The notes under the pieces are model-generated. The model had not been told where the DNA came from. It saw only the letters and a list, made by a program, of their open reading frames with translations, and ran no database searches. This document shows positions 7,864 through 17,923 of a DNA stretch of 64,000 bases, one piece after another. Source of the stretch: a bacterium (lineage in GTDB: Bacteria; Zixibacteria; MSB-5A5; CAIYYT01); contig JADJGC010000003.1 in assembly GCA_016708315.1 (NCBI GenBank), positions 186,001-250,000 on the forward strand, given 5' to 3'. Numbering within the stretch: the stretch's first letter is position 1; every line of letters begins with the position of its first letter. The position numbers and the translations under genes are program-made.

Positions 7864-10236
7864 ATGTCACAATTAGACCGCCATACATTAGAGTCGCTGG
7901 AATATCCGCGTGTCAAAGAGCAGCTAGCGAAGCTGTGCTACTGCGATGCTGGGCGCGAAATGGTCAATGAAATGAGCCCGTCGATCGAACCGCTGATCAT
8001 TCAAGACTCGCTATTGGAAACCTTCGAGATGAAGGAGATCATTGAGTTTGAAGAGATTATTCCGCTTGAGCATCTCGATCGAATCGAGCAGTTGATCGGT
8101 AAGGTCCGAATAGCGGGTTCAATTCTCGATGCCGAGCAATTGAAGAAGTTGGCGGATTTCCAGAAATTGGTTTCGGCACTGTTTCAATATCGAGCACACA
8201 AGGAAGAGAAGTACCCAAAGATCGTCAACTATCTGCTTCAATTGAAGCCGCTGACGGACCTGATTCAGAGAATAGATGGCGCCATCGACCGCGGCGGAGA
8301 GATCAAGGATTCAGCATCGGACAAGCTGCGGCGAATTCGCGGCGAGAAGGCACACGCAAGAGCGCAGATTCTGACGCGACTGCAGAAGGCGTTGGGTGAT
8401 CGGGCGCATCGTTCAGATCGCAGCGACGACATCGTGACGATGCGCGACGGGCGTTATGTGATTGCCATCGTCGACAGTGAATTTAATCCGAAGACGGCGG
8501 TGATACATGACCGGTCGCGAACGGGAGCAACGCTTTACGTTGAGCCGACGGAAGCGATCGAGTTGAATAATAAGTTGAAGCAAGTCCTGCTCGACGAAGT
8601 ACACGAAATCGAGCGGATACTTCTGGAGTTAAGCGAACTGGCGCACAGTCATGGCGAAGAAATATCGCGCAACTGGTCGCTGTACGGGCGGCTGGATTTT
8701 CTGCATGCCAAAGGCAGATTGGCGCTTGATCTGCAGGCGGTGATGCCCAAACTGCGAACGGATGCAGTTGTGAGCCTGCAGGCGGCGTACCATCCGCTGT
8801 TGTTGATGAGTGCGCGAAAGCGCGCGGATGTGGTGCCGCTGAATATTGAACTGGGATTTGACCACAATGTGATCATTATCACCGGACCAAACACCGGAGG
8901 CAAGACAGTCGCCCTCAAGACGGTCGGATTGCTGGTGCTGATGACACAGTCGGGATTGTTGGTTCCGGTGGATGATAAATCTCAAGTCGGGATATTCAAG
9001 AAGATTTATGCAGATATCGGTGATGAGCAATCGATTGAATTGTCACTATCGACGTACTCGTCCCACATTGCACGAATAACGCATGCAATCAGGCAATGCG
9101 ACGGCGATAGCCTACTTCTGTTCGACGAATTGGGAGTGGGCACCGATCCGAAAGAGGGCGCAGCTCTCGGCGAGTCGGTGATTGAGTACGTTTCCAAAGC
9201 TGGTGCGAAGTGTGTAGTGACAACGCACTACTCGGCGTTGAAGGCGATTGCGGAGACGAACAAGCGAGTAGAAAACGCATCGATGGAATTCAACCGCGAG
9301 ACTTTCCAACCGACCTATCGCTTCCGAACCGGACTGCCGGGATCGAGCTATGCACTTGAGGTGGCTTCGCGATTGGGGATGCCGGCGGAGATACTCTCAC
9401 GGGCGCAGGAATTGGTCGGAACGCAAGAGCGTTCGCTGGCGGATCTGATCTCGCGACTTGAACAAGAATTAATGGCGACCGATTCCGAGAGGGAACAGTT
9501 GCGTGTAAGGCTGCAAAAGGCCGAGGAGTTGGAGACAACTCGACAACAGCAACAGGCAAAGCTCAACGAACGAGAAAAGCAACTATTGCGCGAAGGATTG
9601 GATGCTGCGAATCAACTTGTAGAAGAAACGCGCAAGAAGATCGATCAGCTGATGCAGGAATTGCGCGAGCCACAGGTGACGAAGACTGATGTTAAACGCG
9701 TGCGCAAGACGATGGACGAATTGCGAAGCGAACTGGCAGAAAAAACGGAGAAATTACAACCGCGGCGCGAGTATGATGGCGAGCCGCCGACTGAAGGCGA
9801 GGCTGTATTTGTCGAGCGATTACGTACCGACGGCGAATTGCTGGAGATATTTCCGGATGGGAAACGGGGGAAGGTTCGAGTCGGCAGAATTGTTTACACA
9901 ATGGAATTGCGCGACTTGCGCAAGCTAAAGGCAGGTGAAGCACAACCGGAGATTCCAAAGGGAGTCAATTACCAGCCATACAAAGACGAAGTACAGATGG
10001 AGTTGTCGCTGCGAGGCATGACAGTTGAGGAAGCGCGCGACAGGCTCGATAAGTACTTTGATGAAATTGCACTAACGCATGTGCCGTACGTGCGAATAGT
10101 CCACGGAAAAGGAACTGGGGCGTTGCGTCGATTCGTGCGCGAGTATTTATCCAAGAACAAGATGGTAGAGTCGTTTCAATTGGGAGAATGGAACGAAGGC
10201 AGTTGGGGTGTAACGGTGGTGAAGCTAAAATCGTAG
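7864..10236 (+). CDS. mutS2: MutS2 family ATPase/endonuclease
   Basis: A full-length 790-residue MutS2. The MutS-type ATPase has a Walker A loop at residues 341-348 (GPNTGGKT) and Walker B at 420-424 (FDELG). A long coiled coil (about 510-640) follows, and a C-terminal Smr domain begins near residue 714 (LSLRGMTVEEA) with HGKGTG at 747-752. There is no N-terminal mismatch-reading domain, as expected for MutS2 rather than MutS. Family members act in suppression of recombination or in rescue of collided ribosomes through the Smr domain; which applies here is unknown. The gene is convergent with dnaG, with only 7 bp between stop codons and no visible terminator. Confidence 0.95.
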   Translation: MSQLDRHTLESLEYPRVKEQLAKLCYCDAGREMVNEMSPSIEPLIIQDSLLETFEMKEIIEFEEIIPLEHLDRIEQLIGKVRIAGSILDAEQLKKLADFQKLVSALFQYRAHKEEKYPKIVNYLLQLKPLTDLIQRIDGAIDRGGEIKDSASDKLRRIRGEKAHARAQILTRLQKALGDRAHRSDRSDDIVTMRDGRYVIAIVDSEFNPKTAVIHDRSRTGATLYVEPTEAIELNNKLKQVLLDEVHEIERILLELSELAHSHGEEISRNWSLYGRLDFLHAKGRLALDLQAVMPKLRTDAVVSLQAAYHPLLLMSARKRADVVPLNIELGFDHNVIIITGPNTGGKTVALKTVGLLVLMTQSGLLVPVDDKSQVGIFKKIYADIGDEQSIELSLSTYSSHIARITHAIRQCDGDSLLLFDELGVGTDPKEGAALGESVIEYVSKAGAKCVVTTHYSALKAIAETNKRVENASMEFNRETFQPTYRFRTGLPGSSYALEVASRLGMPAEILSRAQELVGTQERSLADLISRLEQELMATDSEREQLRVRLQKAEELETTRQQQQAKLNEREKQLLREGLDAANQLVEETRKKIDQLMQELREPQVTKTDVKRVRKTMDELRSELAEKTEKLQPRREYDGEPPTEGEAVFVERLRTDGELLEIFPDGKRGKVRVGRIVYTMELRDLRKLKAGEAQPEIPKGVNYQPYKDEVQMELSLRGMTVEEARDRLDKYFDEIALTHVPYVRIVHGKGTGALRRFVREYLSKNKMVESFQLGEWNEGSWGVTVVKLKS

Positions 10237-10243
10237 TTCTCGG

Positions 10244-11965
10244 TTAGAGTTCCTGCCGCAGTAGTTTGATCTCATTCATGTAGTAGTTTATCTGTTCCTC
10301 ATCATTCTCAGTTTCAGCTTCTTTCAATAGGCGTTTCAGTTCCGTCATTCGTTTGGTCCGGTGTCGGCGATGGAAGGCGATGACGAGGTCGGTATAGACT
10401 TGATTGAGATCGGAGCTTTGAAAGTCTTTCGCGGCTAGCGCAGCAATCAGCTCCTTCTTTGGTGTCTCAGAAACTTTGTCAATCAACTGCGACGGTGTTG
10501 GAGGCTGGTCATCTTCATGAAGCTGTAGAATCAGACTGTATATATCGGCAAGGGTCTGGTCCTCGAAATCTGTTGGGGCGACTTTTTCTGCGGCAGACTG
10601 GACAAGTTCACTGCGCTGGAGCAACAGTGCCACAAAATCGCGATCAAGTGGAGAACCAATTGTCTCGCGTGGATTCATCGTGGGGCGGCGCTCTTCAATG
10701 CGCACACCGCGGCGGACAAGATCAATGCCGATGTTGTACCAGCGAGCGATTTCCTGGAGGAAAAGCTCGCGGCGGATTTCATCTTCGATACGACCGGCAA
10801 GGGTTGCCAGGCGTTTGATAGCGCGGTCCTTGTCGTTGAGGCTGAGTTTCTCGAAGCGATCAGGCAGAGTTGAGATCGTAAACTCGACATAGGATTTTGC
10901 CCGCGCCAGTTGTTCGTCGATAGCAGCTTTGCCGCCCTTACGGGCAATCGAGTCAGGGTCTTCACCTGCCGGCAGTTTAACGACTTTGACGTCGAGACCA
11001 GCTTCAAAGAGGTAATCTACTGAGCGTATAGCGGCCTGCTGACCGGCGGAATCGGCATCGAACATCAGGATGACACTCGAAGCAGATCTTCCCAAGAGGC
11101 GAGCCTGTTCCGGTGTAAAAGCCGTTCCCGAACTGGCGACGACATTGGTGACGCCTTGCTGATAGAGAGACAAGAAGTCAAAGTATCCTTCGACAACGAT
11201 GGCTTCCTCGGCACGACGAATGTCGCCGCGTGAATGAGAAAGGCCATAGAGAATTGATGCTTTGTGATAAAGCGGTGTTTCGGGTGAGTTGATGTACTTG
11301 GCTTGCTCTTTGGGATCGAAAGTACGAGCGCCGAATGCGATTGGCTTTTGAGCGGTGTTGAAAATCGTAAAGACCAGGCGGTCGCGAAAACGGTCGTAGT
11401 AGCCGCCGTTTTCTTTCTTGATGACCAGACCGGCCTTTTCCAGGTCGGATTCGGTCAGTGATTTCTGCTTGGCATAGTGAAGAAATGCGTCCCAAGAATC
11501 GGGGGCATAACCGATCTTGAATTTCTCGATGGTGGCGTCGGTGAGTTTGCGCGACTTGAGATACTCAAGAGACTTGCGTGATTCGAGCAAGTGCTCCTGA
11601 AAGAACTTCATGGCCACTTCGTGCGCCCAGTAGATTTGATCGAATTCGCGGGTTTCGCGCGTTTCGCCTTTTTCAGGTAGTTGGACATTGGCGCGAGCGG
11701 CTAAGAGCTTGAGGGCATCCGGAAAGGGGAGCTTTTCGTATTCGATTATGAACGAAAAGACATTTCCGCCCTTGTGGCAGCCGAAGCAATGGAAGATTTG
11801 TTTGTCGGGCGAGACCGAGAACGAAGCAGTCTTCTCCTGATGGAATGGGCAACGTGCCCAGTAGTTGCGTCCTTTGCGTTTGAGCGGGAGGTAAGCGGAG
11901 ATGACATCAACGATATCAGATGCTTCGCGTACGCGTTCGACGATGTCGTCGCCATAGAATGCCAT
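10244..11965 (-). CDS. dnaG: DNA primase
   Basis: 573 residues, close to the usual length. The N-terminal CHC2 zinc finger has Cys39, His42, Cys60 and Cys63. The catalytic core includes the TOPRIM domain with EG at 259-260 and DAD at 303-305. A DnaB-binding helical C-terminus follows. It makes RNA primers for replication. No Shine-Dalgarno is visible before the ATG, but a -10-like TATCTT ends 6 bp upstream of it (see findings). rpoD is not adjacent, unlike the classical macromolecular synthesis operon. Confidence 0.96.
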   Translation of the reverse strand: MAFYGDDIVERVREASDIVDVISAYLPLKRKGRNYWARCPFHQEKTASFSVSPDKQIFHCFGCHKGGNVFSFIIEYEKLPFPDALKLLAARANVQLPEKGETRETREFDQIYWAHEVAMKFFQEHLLESRKSLEYLKSRKLTDATIEKFKIGYAPDSWDAFLHYAKQKSLTESDLEKAGLVIKKENGGYYDRFRDRLVFTIFNTAQKPIAFGARTFDPKEQAKYINSPETPLYHKASILYGLSHSRGDIRRAEEAIVVEGYFDFLSLYQQGVTNVVASSGTAFTPEQARLLGRSASSVILMFDADSAGQQAAIRSVDYLFEAGLDVKVVKLPAGEDPDSIARKGGKAAIDEQLARAKSYVEFTISTLPDRFEKLSLNDKDRAIKRLATLAGRIEDEIRRELFLQEIARWYNIGIDLVRRGVRIEERRPTMNPRETIGSPLDRDFVALLLQRSELVQSAAEKVAPTDFEDQTLADIYSLILQLHEDDQPPTPSQLIDKVSETPKKELIAALAAKDFQSSDLNQVYTDLVIAFHRRHRTKRMTELKRLLKEAETENDEEQINYYMNEIKLLRQEL

Positions 11966-12182
11966 AGGGTTAAGATACGTAACAATTCGGTGTCACGGCA
12001 AGGTCTATCATGGAAAGTCCGAATCTGCACAATTTTGTAGCATTAAACAAATTCGAATGAAACATCCGTGTGCAAAATCGTATCATCAGGAATGGAATTC
12101 AGCGTAGATTTCACGGTGAGACGGATTGGTACGTTTCTTGCTGAAGTTGCTGTGGAAATGAAGAGTAAGATGGGAGTAGAGG

Positions 12183-14558
12183 GTGAATAGGATTCTGATA
12201 GTATTCGTTACTTTGATAGCGGGTGTGTTGGTTTTTGGTGGCAATTTAAGGGCGGCTGCGATTGAAGGAAGAGTTTTTGACCGCGAAACCGGACAAGCAC
12301 TACCGTACGCCACGATCCAGATTTTGGGGACAGGCAAAGCGACATCTGCCAATGATGATGGCAAGTTTCGGATAGTGTGCGAGACGGGAAGGCAGATACT
12401 CAAGGTCAGCCACATCGGGTACTACACGTCGTTTGATACGGTTGACGTCGCGGAGAATATTGCCGCGCGGGAAGTCTCGCTATTGAGCATGGTTGTATTG
12501 GGACAGACCGTGGTGGTGTATGATCGCCAATATGACCCAGCGCAATTGATCATCATCGAAGCGATCAAGCGGAAGAAAGAAATTCTCGAACGGATCGGGG
12601 ACTACAAATACAGTTCTTATACCAAGTTCGTGGCACGCGATCTCAGCAAGGGCGATAGCTCCAAGATCATGGCGATTACCGAGACGCAGGCGCAGTCGTT
12701 TTGGGAGAGACCGAACAAGTACAAGGAGATCATCACTGCGCGGCGACAGTCTGCGAATATGAGCGCAGCAGATAATCTGGTGTCAATCGGGGAACTGCTG
12801 AACTTTAATAAGAACCGAATCGACATTGGAAGCTACTCCGTTGTTTCTCCGGTCGCTGAGGATGCACTTGGATACTACAACTACTACCTGCTTGACTCGA
12901 CATACATCGACAGCCGAAAAATCTACAAGATTGAGGTCGAACCAAAGAACCAGGCTGATGCGTTGGTTGAGGGGTATCTGATGATCGCTGATTCGACGTA
13001 TGACGTCGTTGATGTCGATTTTGGCTTCAACGAGGGTGTGCGGATTCCATTTGTGAAGGACCTACGCTATGTTCAGCGTGTTGCGCAATTCGAGAATCTA
13101 TACTGGATGCCAATTGAGATTCGTTTTACCGCAGACGTAGCAATTAGCTTTCCGGGTATTCCGAACAAGATCGGAATCGACTTGGCGGGATCGATATATG
13201 ACTATTCGTTTGAGACTGGTCATGCCGAAAACACGTTTGATGAGTACGCTTTTGAGGTAGCGGAGACGGCGGACGAATTTGATTCGACGACGTGGTCACT
13301 GCGGCAGAGTATACCGCTATCGATTCAGGAGTTGCGCGGGTATGCACGACTTGATTCGATTCAGAACGCGCCAAAGCCGCTGGGGAAGCAGATGCTCAAG
13401 GCTGGAGTTGCTGTTTTGGCGTTGTTCACAGTGGGTGCGTATGACTTCGCGAGATTTAACCGAGTCGAAGGACCGTATCTTGGATTTGCGGAGACGATCA
13501 ACTCAGAACGCCGAGGACTGCAGTTGGAAGTCAAATCAGGGTACGCTTTTGAAGCGAAGCTCTACCAATACAAGTTAGGGACACGTTACCAGTTTCCAGG
13601 TCGGAAGCGAGTGGCAATCAAGGCTGAGTATTTGCGCGAGGTAGCACAGGGACAGACTCTGACTCAGGGGAACTACAATTCGACTTTCGAGAGCCTGTTC
13701 TTTAAGTACGACCCGGTGTCTTACTATTACCGTCGCGGGGGAAGTGCAGCATTGGAGTTTTCGCCGATACAGCACTTCAAGTTGGAGGGAAAGGTTAGCG
13801 ATTTCAAACATCGGTCGCTCAATAACGCGACAGACTTCAGTTACTTCAATCGCGACGACGAGTATCTTGTGAATCCATCGATACAGGATGGTAATCTCCG
13901 AATGTTGACGGGCAGTATTGAATACGACTCGCGCAAGCTGTGGAAAAACAAAGGTCAGGACACGCGGATGTGGGCACCGCAATACACTACGCTACGGTTG
14001 ACTGGCGAAATGAGTTCTCCTGATGTACTTTCCAGCGATTTTGACTTTCGCCGTTACTATGTTTCTGTATATCGCCGACAGCGGACACTTGGGCTCGGGG
14101 TGACGCATATCAATCTGTTTGCGGGTTCTTCGACGCGATCACTGCCGCCACAGTCCTACTACCAGTATGTTGACTATGCGGGAGTCGTGGCTGGGGAAAA
14201 CGCGGCCTTTATGACGCTTAACGATTATCGAATCGCGGGAGATAGGGCGGCGTATATTTATGCAAATCACGAATTCGGTCAATACCTGTTCAAAAAGAGC
14301 GGCATTCCGTTAATCAAGTCAATCCCGTTTACGCTGGGCGTACACGGCGGCGCAATGTGGTCGGATTTTCATAATGTCACGCCGCACGATGATGGTAGAG
14401 ATTGGTTGGAGGCGCGCAAGCCTTACAGCGAGATTGGATTCAGTTTGGGAAATCTAACGCCGTTTCTATCAATACTGAATTTCGGTGTGTACTTGACCTG
14501 GCAATTGTCAGACTACGACACGAATAGCTTTGCCGCGCGGATGGGAATCAAGTTCTAG
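12183..14558 (+). CDS. DUF5686 family outer-membrane protein with carboxypeptidase-regulatory-like domain
   Basis: 791 residues from a GTG start. A signal peptide (residues 1-25) precedes a carboxypeptidase-regulatory-like Ig domain (about 27-105: IEGRVFDRETGQALPYATIQI). A helical/beta middle segment follows (YDPAQLIIIEAIKRKKEI) and then a long C-terminal region rich in aromatic-ended beta strands, ending in Phe as outer-membrane barrels do. This is the architecture of DUF5686 proteins, common in Bacteroidetes and relatives. The function is unknown, possibly surface uptake or assembly. It is divergent from dnaG across 217 bp in which I see no other gene. Confidence 0.85.
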   Translation: MNRILIVFVTLIAGVLVFGGNLRAAAIEGRVFDRETGQALPYATIQILGTGKATSANDDGKFRIVCETGRQILKVSHIGYYTSFDTVDVAENIAAREVSLLSMVVLGQTVVVYDRQYDPAQLIIIEAIKRKKEILERIGDYKYSSYTKFVARDLSKGDSSKIMAITETQAQSFWERPNKYKEIITARRQSANMSAADNLVSIGELLNFNKNRIDIGSYSVVSPVAEDALGYYNYYLLDSTYIDSRKIYKIEVEPKNQADALVEGYLMIADSTYDVVDVDFGFNEGVRIPFVKDLRYVQRVAQFENLYWMPIEIRFTADVAISFPGIPNKIGIDLAGSIYDYSFETGHAENTFDEYAFEVAETADEFDSTTWSLRQSIPLSIQELRGYARLDSIQNAPKPLGKQMLKAGVAVLALFTVGAYDFARFNRVEGPYLGFAETINSERRGLQLEVKSGYAFEAKLYQYKLGTRYQFPGRKRVAIKAEYLREVAQGQTLTQGNYNSTFESLFFKYDPVSYYYRRGGSAALEFSPIQHFKLEGKVSDFKHRSLNNATDFSYFNRDDEYLVNPSIQDGNLRMLTGSIEYDSRKLWKNKGQDTRMWAPQYTTLRLTGEMSSPDVLSSDFDFRRYYVSVYRRQRTLGLGVTHINLFAGSSTRSLPPQSYYQYVDYAGVVAGENAAFMTLNDYRIAGDRAAYIYANHEFGQYLFKKSGIPLIKSIPFTLGVHGGAMWSDFHNVTPHDDGRDWLEARKPYSEIGFSLGNLTPFLSILNFGVYLTWQLSDYDTNSFAARMGIKF

Positions 14559-14562
14559 ACGG

Positions 14563-14961
14563 CTATTTTATCTCGAAACGCTGAATTCTCCAACCGTTGT
14601 CGTTGATGAGGTAGAGGAAAGAGAAATTGGAGTCAGTCGGGTCGGATGTCGGGGTGAAACTGACTGTTGCCTTCTCTCCGTCAATGCTGAACTTGCGATT
14701 GTGCATGGCGAAGGCGGAGTCTCCGGCGGTAAGCAGCGAAATGAGACGATTGGGGCCGGCTCCTTCGGGTGTGGGCTGAACGAAATATTTGTTCAGCGTG
14801 CCAAGATCGCCATTGTTGACTGCAGTGGTAATGACACCAAGCGCATCGCGTATTTCATTGCGGTCGACGTTGGGGTCTTTCTCCTTGACGCAGGCCGCAA
14901 ATGCGGCGAACAGTCCCACCAATACAAACACGCCCTTTAACTGCCATATTTTTGTCAGCAT
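14563..14961 (-). CDS. Small lipoprotein
   Basis: 132 residues with a lipoprotein signal (GLFAAFAAC, lipidated Cys24). The body resembles a small NTF2/SnoaL-like or DUF4878-type fold: an N-terminal helix pair (IRDALGVITTAVNNGDLGTLNKYF) then beta strands (KFSIDGEKATVSFTP, NGWRIQRFEI). The start at 14961 has GGAGG at proper spacing; an ATG 4 bp further upstream is out of frame. It follows the histidine kinase by 9 bp, so the two are probably co-transcribed, and it may be a sensor accessory. It converges with the DUF5686 gene. Confidence 0.7.
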   Translation of the reverse strand: MLTKIWQLKGVFVLVGLFAAFAACVKEKDPNVDRNEIRDALGVITTAVNNGDLGTLNKYFVQPTPEGAGPNRLISLLTAGDSAFAMHNRKFSIDGEKATVSFTPTSDPTDSNFSFLYLINDNGWRIQRFEIK

Positions 14962-14970
14962 CCATGCCTC

Positions 14971-16962
14971 CTACAACACGATACGAAAAGTTGTCGGCTC
15001 ACCCTCGAGTAACTCCATTGTGCCGCCATGGTCAGAAACGATGCGGCGGCATATTGCCAGACCCAGTCCAGTTCCGTCCGAACGGGTCGTAAAGTACGGT
15101 TGAAAGATCCGGTTGCGATCCTCGGGTGGGATCGGGGCACCGGAATTTTGAACGTCGATCAGCACACTTCCATTCAGGACTTTGTGTGCCTTAATTCTTA
15201 TATCGCCATCGCCGTCGATAGCCTGCAGCGCATTCTGAATGAGATTGACGAAAACCTTCTTGATTTCGTTCTTGTCGATCTCCACTGCCAGGTCTGGCTC
15301 GATGTCGATACTAATGGCGACGCCACGTTTGTCGGCTTCTAATCTCGCCAATGAGACAACTTCGTTCAAGTATAACTTTAACTCAACTAAAACTTTGGCA
15401 AGATTACCGCCGCGGGCGAGGGCAAGGAAGTCCTTGATGATAGCGTTCAGGCGTTCGATTTCATCCCTGATAGTCTGAAGAAATACGCGGTATTCTTCAA
15501 CGTTTTCGGACGGGGCAAACTCAAGTTGAAGCCGCTGAGAAGCAATCGCAATCGAGTTGAGAGGATTGCGGATTTCGTGCGCTACACCAGCGGCAAGGGT
15601 GCCCAATTCGGACAGGCGTTCGGCGGCGCGGGCGTTTTCTTCGAGTCGTTTCATCTCGGTGAGGTCATATACAAGGGAAACGCCGCCGTTGAGTGACCCA
15701 TTTCGGTCGTAGAGCGGTGAGGAAGATACAAGTAGATTCAGGCGCCTACTTTCTGATTGCGTAAAGACAGTCTCGCTCCGGAATACTTTTGCCGGTTCGG
15801 TGCGGGTGTGTTTGAGCGAGATGACGTCATCGCTGAAAATCTCGTCGTATGGTTTTCCCAGGACAGACCGGGCGGAACGGGCGAAAATGCGTTCGGCGAG
15901 CGGATTGAAAATGATCAAACGACCTGATTTATCGGTGGCGACGACGGCAGCTTCGAGCGATTGAACGATTTCATCGGTCATCGACTTAAGTTGTTCGAGG
16001 CTGCCTTCGGTGACTTGGAGCTTCTTGATTGACGTAGTCGCATAGGCGCCGACGATTCCGAGTGCAAAAAGCACAAGCGATAATATGCCGAGTTGCTTGA
16101 GCGAATCGATGTATAGCTGATGATAGACTTCTAATGACATTCCGATGCGAAAGAGCCCGGAAGGCATAACATCACTCTTGAATGAGCGGACGACTTCCAG
16201 GACTTGCTCATCTTCGAATTCATAAAGCCGGTTGACGGATTGTTCATGTTCGAGAGCGCCAACGAGAAATGGGTCGTTTTGAATGGCAATCATCGGCGCG
16301 ATAGATCGAGATGCAAGTACGATTCCTGAGTCGGTCTGAAGTACGGCATAACTAATCGCGTCTTGGCCGCCCAATTGGCGAATGACAAAACCGATGCCAA
16401 GGGACTCTTGAAAGTCAGTCAACTTGCGAACCGGGGCTTGGAGCACTAGCGCTCCGCCTTTGGTTGCAACAGCGAGATAGGCGAGGTTGTCTTGGGGTAA
16501 CGCCGACGGAAGCGGCACCGAAATGGCGATGGGTGTTCTCTTGGACAAAACTGAATCAAGAACAGCCATACGTTCCGGTTCATACTCAAGTTGCTTCCCG
16601 ATACTCTCGCTCCAGGAGGATGCGATGACAGTCGAGTCAGCTGTTACAAGGTCAATTCGGGAGAGTTGGTATCGTCGTTCCCAAAGCTCGAGCGTGTCAT
16701 CGAGATGGGGATTGCTGTCGAGGAGGCGACCGAGGAGATTGCCAATCTCGACCAAACGCTGTGCGCTTGATTCTTCGACAATCGCTGAAGCGGCAAGGTT
16801 GTTTCCGGCGGAGGTGACAAGCGCTTGCATCATTGATTCGCCATTTTGCGCGATCAATTGCAGCATGTTGTCGCGGCTCGATTGGATGCCTGAATAAGCG
16901 AGAATCAGAATGATTACACCGACCAAGATTGTCAATGCAAGGACAACGCGACGCCGCATCAT
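14971..16962 (-). CDS. Membrane sensor histidine kinase with PAS domain
   Basis: 663 residues. Transmembrane helix 1 spans about residues 7-25. A roughly 260-residue extracytoplasmic sensor domain follows, then transmembrane helix 2 (ILSLVLFALGIVGAYATT). The cytoplasmic part has a PAS domain (SLEAAVVATDKSGRLIIFNP), a HisKA domain with phospho-acceptor His462 in GVAHEIRNPLNS, and a complete HATPase (NLIQNALQAI, SGAPIPPEDRNRIFQPYFTT, GTGLGLAICRRI). No response regulator gene is adjacent on the same strand; NtrC-type kinases with this HATPase style often partner sigma-54 activators encoded elsewhere. The ligand is unknown. Confidence 0.93.
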   Translation of the reverse strand: MMRRRVVLALTILVGVIILILAYSGIQSSRDNMLQLIAQNGESMMQALVTSAGNNLAASAIVEESSAQRLVEIGNLLGRLLDSNPHLDDTLELWERRYQLSRIDLVTADSTVIASSWSESIGKQLEYEPERMAVLDSVLSKRTPIAISVPLPSALPQDNLAYLAVATKGGALVLQAPVRKLTDFQESLGIGFVIRQLGGQDAISYAVLQTDSGIVLASRSIAPMIAIQNDPFLVGALEHEQSVNRLYEFEDEQVLEVVRSFKSDVMPSGLFRIGMSLEVYHQLYIDSLKQLGILSLVLFALGIVGAYATTSIKKLQVTEGSLEQLKSMTDEIVQSLEAAVVATDKSGRLIIFNPLAERIFARSARSVLGKPYDEIFSDDVISLKHTRTEPAKVFRSETVFTQSESRRLNLLVSSSPLYDRNGSLNGGVSLVYDLTEMKRLEENARAAERLSELGTLAAGVAHEIRNPLNSIAIASQRLQLEFAPSENVEEYRVFLQTIRDEIERLNAIIKDFLALARGGNLAKVLVELKLYLNEVVSLARLEADKRGVAISIDIEPDLAVEIDKNEIKKVFVNLIQNALQAIDGDGDIRIKAHKVLNGSVLIDVQNSGAPIPPEDRNRIFQPYFTTRSDGTGLGLAICRRIVSDHGGTMELLEGEPTTFRIVL

Positions 16963-16987
16963 AGCCTAATCCGCTCTAACTTTTCGT

Positions 16988-17016
16988 TTGTCTTCACTAT
17001 GCGAATATGATACTTT
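16988..17016 (+). promoter_or_regulatory. Possible sigma-70-type promoter for the nitrilase-family gene
   Basis: TTGTCT, a 17-bp spacer and TACTTT, ending 22 bp upstream of the ATG. It lies in the short divergent gap next to the histidine kinase start. Confidence 0.45.
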
Positions 17017-17038
17017 CCAACAGTTCAACCAAGAGATT

Positions 17039-17827
17039 ATGCGAGTCGGATTTTTACAATACAATGTCGTTTTTGGCGACCCGGAGATCAATCGCAGCCG
17101 CGTTACGGAGCTGATCCGAGACGCTGAGTTTGATTTGTTGGTGCTGCCAGAGCTGTGTTTTTCCGGTTATTTCATGCCTTCCCGGAAGGCAGCTTTCGAC
17201 CTGGCAGAAGAATTTCAAAAGGGGCAGAGTTTCGATTTCATTCGTTCGTTGGCCAGCCGACACAACGGGGCAATCGTCTTCGGATTTCCGGAGTTGGGCG
17301 CCGACAAAGTTTATAATTCGGCGGCGATGGTATTGCCGGACGGGGCTTGTCATCTCTATCGGAAAACGCATTTGTTCAATCTGGAGAAGAACTGGTTTGA
17401 CTCCGGAGACACGGGTTTTTCGATACTGGAATTTCGCGGTGCTCGAATAGGAATGATGATCTGCTTCGATTGGAGATTTCCGGAGTCGGCGCGGACGTTG
17501 ATGCTAAAAGGAGCGGACATAATTTGTCATCCATCGAACCTGGTATTGCCACATTGTCAGGATGCGATGGTGACCAGATGTTTGGAGAATGGGGTGTTTG
17601 CCATTACCTGTAATCGCTGGGGAGTCGATAAGCAGGGCGAAGAAGAGATTGGATTCACCGGTCGCAGCCAGATAACTTCGACAAAGGGCGAGGTGCTCGC
17701 ACGTGCCGGGATTCAGGAGGATGTCTTAACGATAGTTGAGATTGATCCGCAAAGGGCAAGAGATAAGTCAGTAAACTCGTTGAACGACATGGTTTCCGAC
17801 CGAAAAGACGAGTATTACTTCAAGTAG
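17039..17827 (+). CDS. Carbon-nitrogen hydrolase (nitrilase superfamily amidase)
   Basis: 262 residues. The catalytic triad is visible: Glu38 (LPELCFSGY), Lys109 (YRKTHLF) and Cys142 (MICFDWRFPES). These enzymes hydrolyse amide or nitrile C-N bonds; the exact substrate cannot be read from sequence. The start at 17039 is chosen because MRVGFLQYNV is the usual beginning of the fold; an in-frame TTG 51 bp upstream lies within the proposed promoter. It stands alone between the divergent kinase and the CheY-like gene. Confidence 0.88.
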   Translation: MRVGFLQYNVVFGDPEINRSRVTELIRDAEFDLLVLPELCFSGYFMPSRKAAFDLAEEFQKGQSFDFIRSLASRHNGAIVFGFPELGADKVYNSAAMVLPDGACHLYRKTHLFNLEKNWFDSGDTGFSILEFRGARIGMMICFDWRFPESARTLMLKGADIICHPSNLVLPHCQDAMVTRCLENGVFAITCNRWGVDKQGEEEIGFTGRSQITSTKGEVLARAGIQEDVLTIVEIDPQRARDKSVNSLNDMVSDRKDEYYFK

Positions 17828-17896
17828 TTTCCGCCACTCAGGCGATTGAGCCTTTCGATACAAGCCAAAACTCTTTAACTGCTTACTAAAACGGGC

Positions 17897-17923
17897 TAAA
17901 GAACATAACTCGACTTCCGATAA
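17897..17923 (+). promoter_or_regulatory. Sigma-28 (FliA)-type promoter for the CheY-like gene
   Basis: TAAAGAAC-N11-TCCGATAA fits the flagellar sigma consensus TAAAGTTT-N11-GCCGATAA, with exact spacing and a nearly perfect -10. It lies about 35 bp upstream of the receiver gene start. Confidence 0.75.

Noticed and set aside
16988..17038. Upstream TTG start extending the nitrilase-family protein by 17 residues
   Set aside because: The extension overlaps the proposed promoter and lies before the canonical first beta strand.
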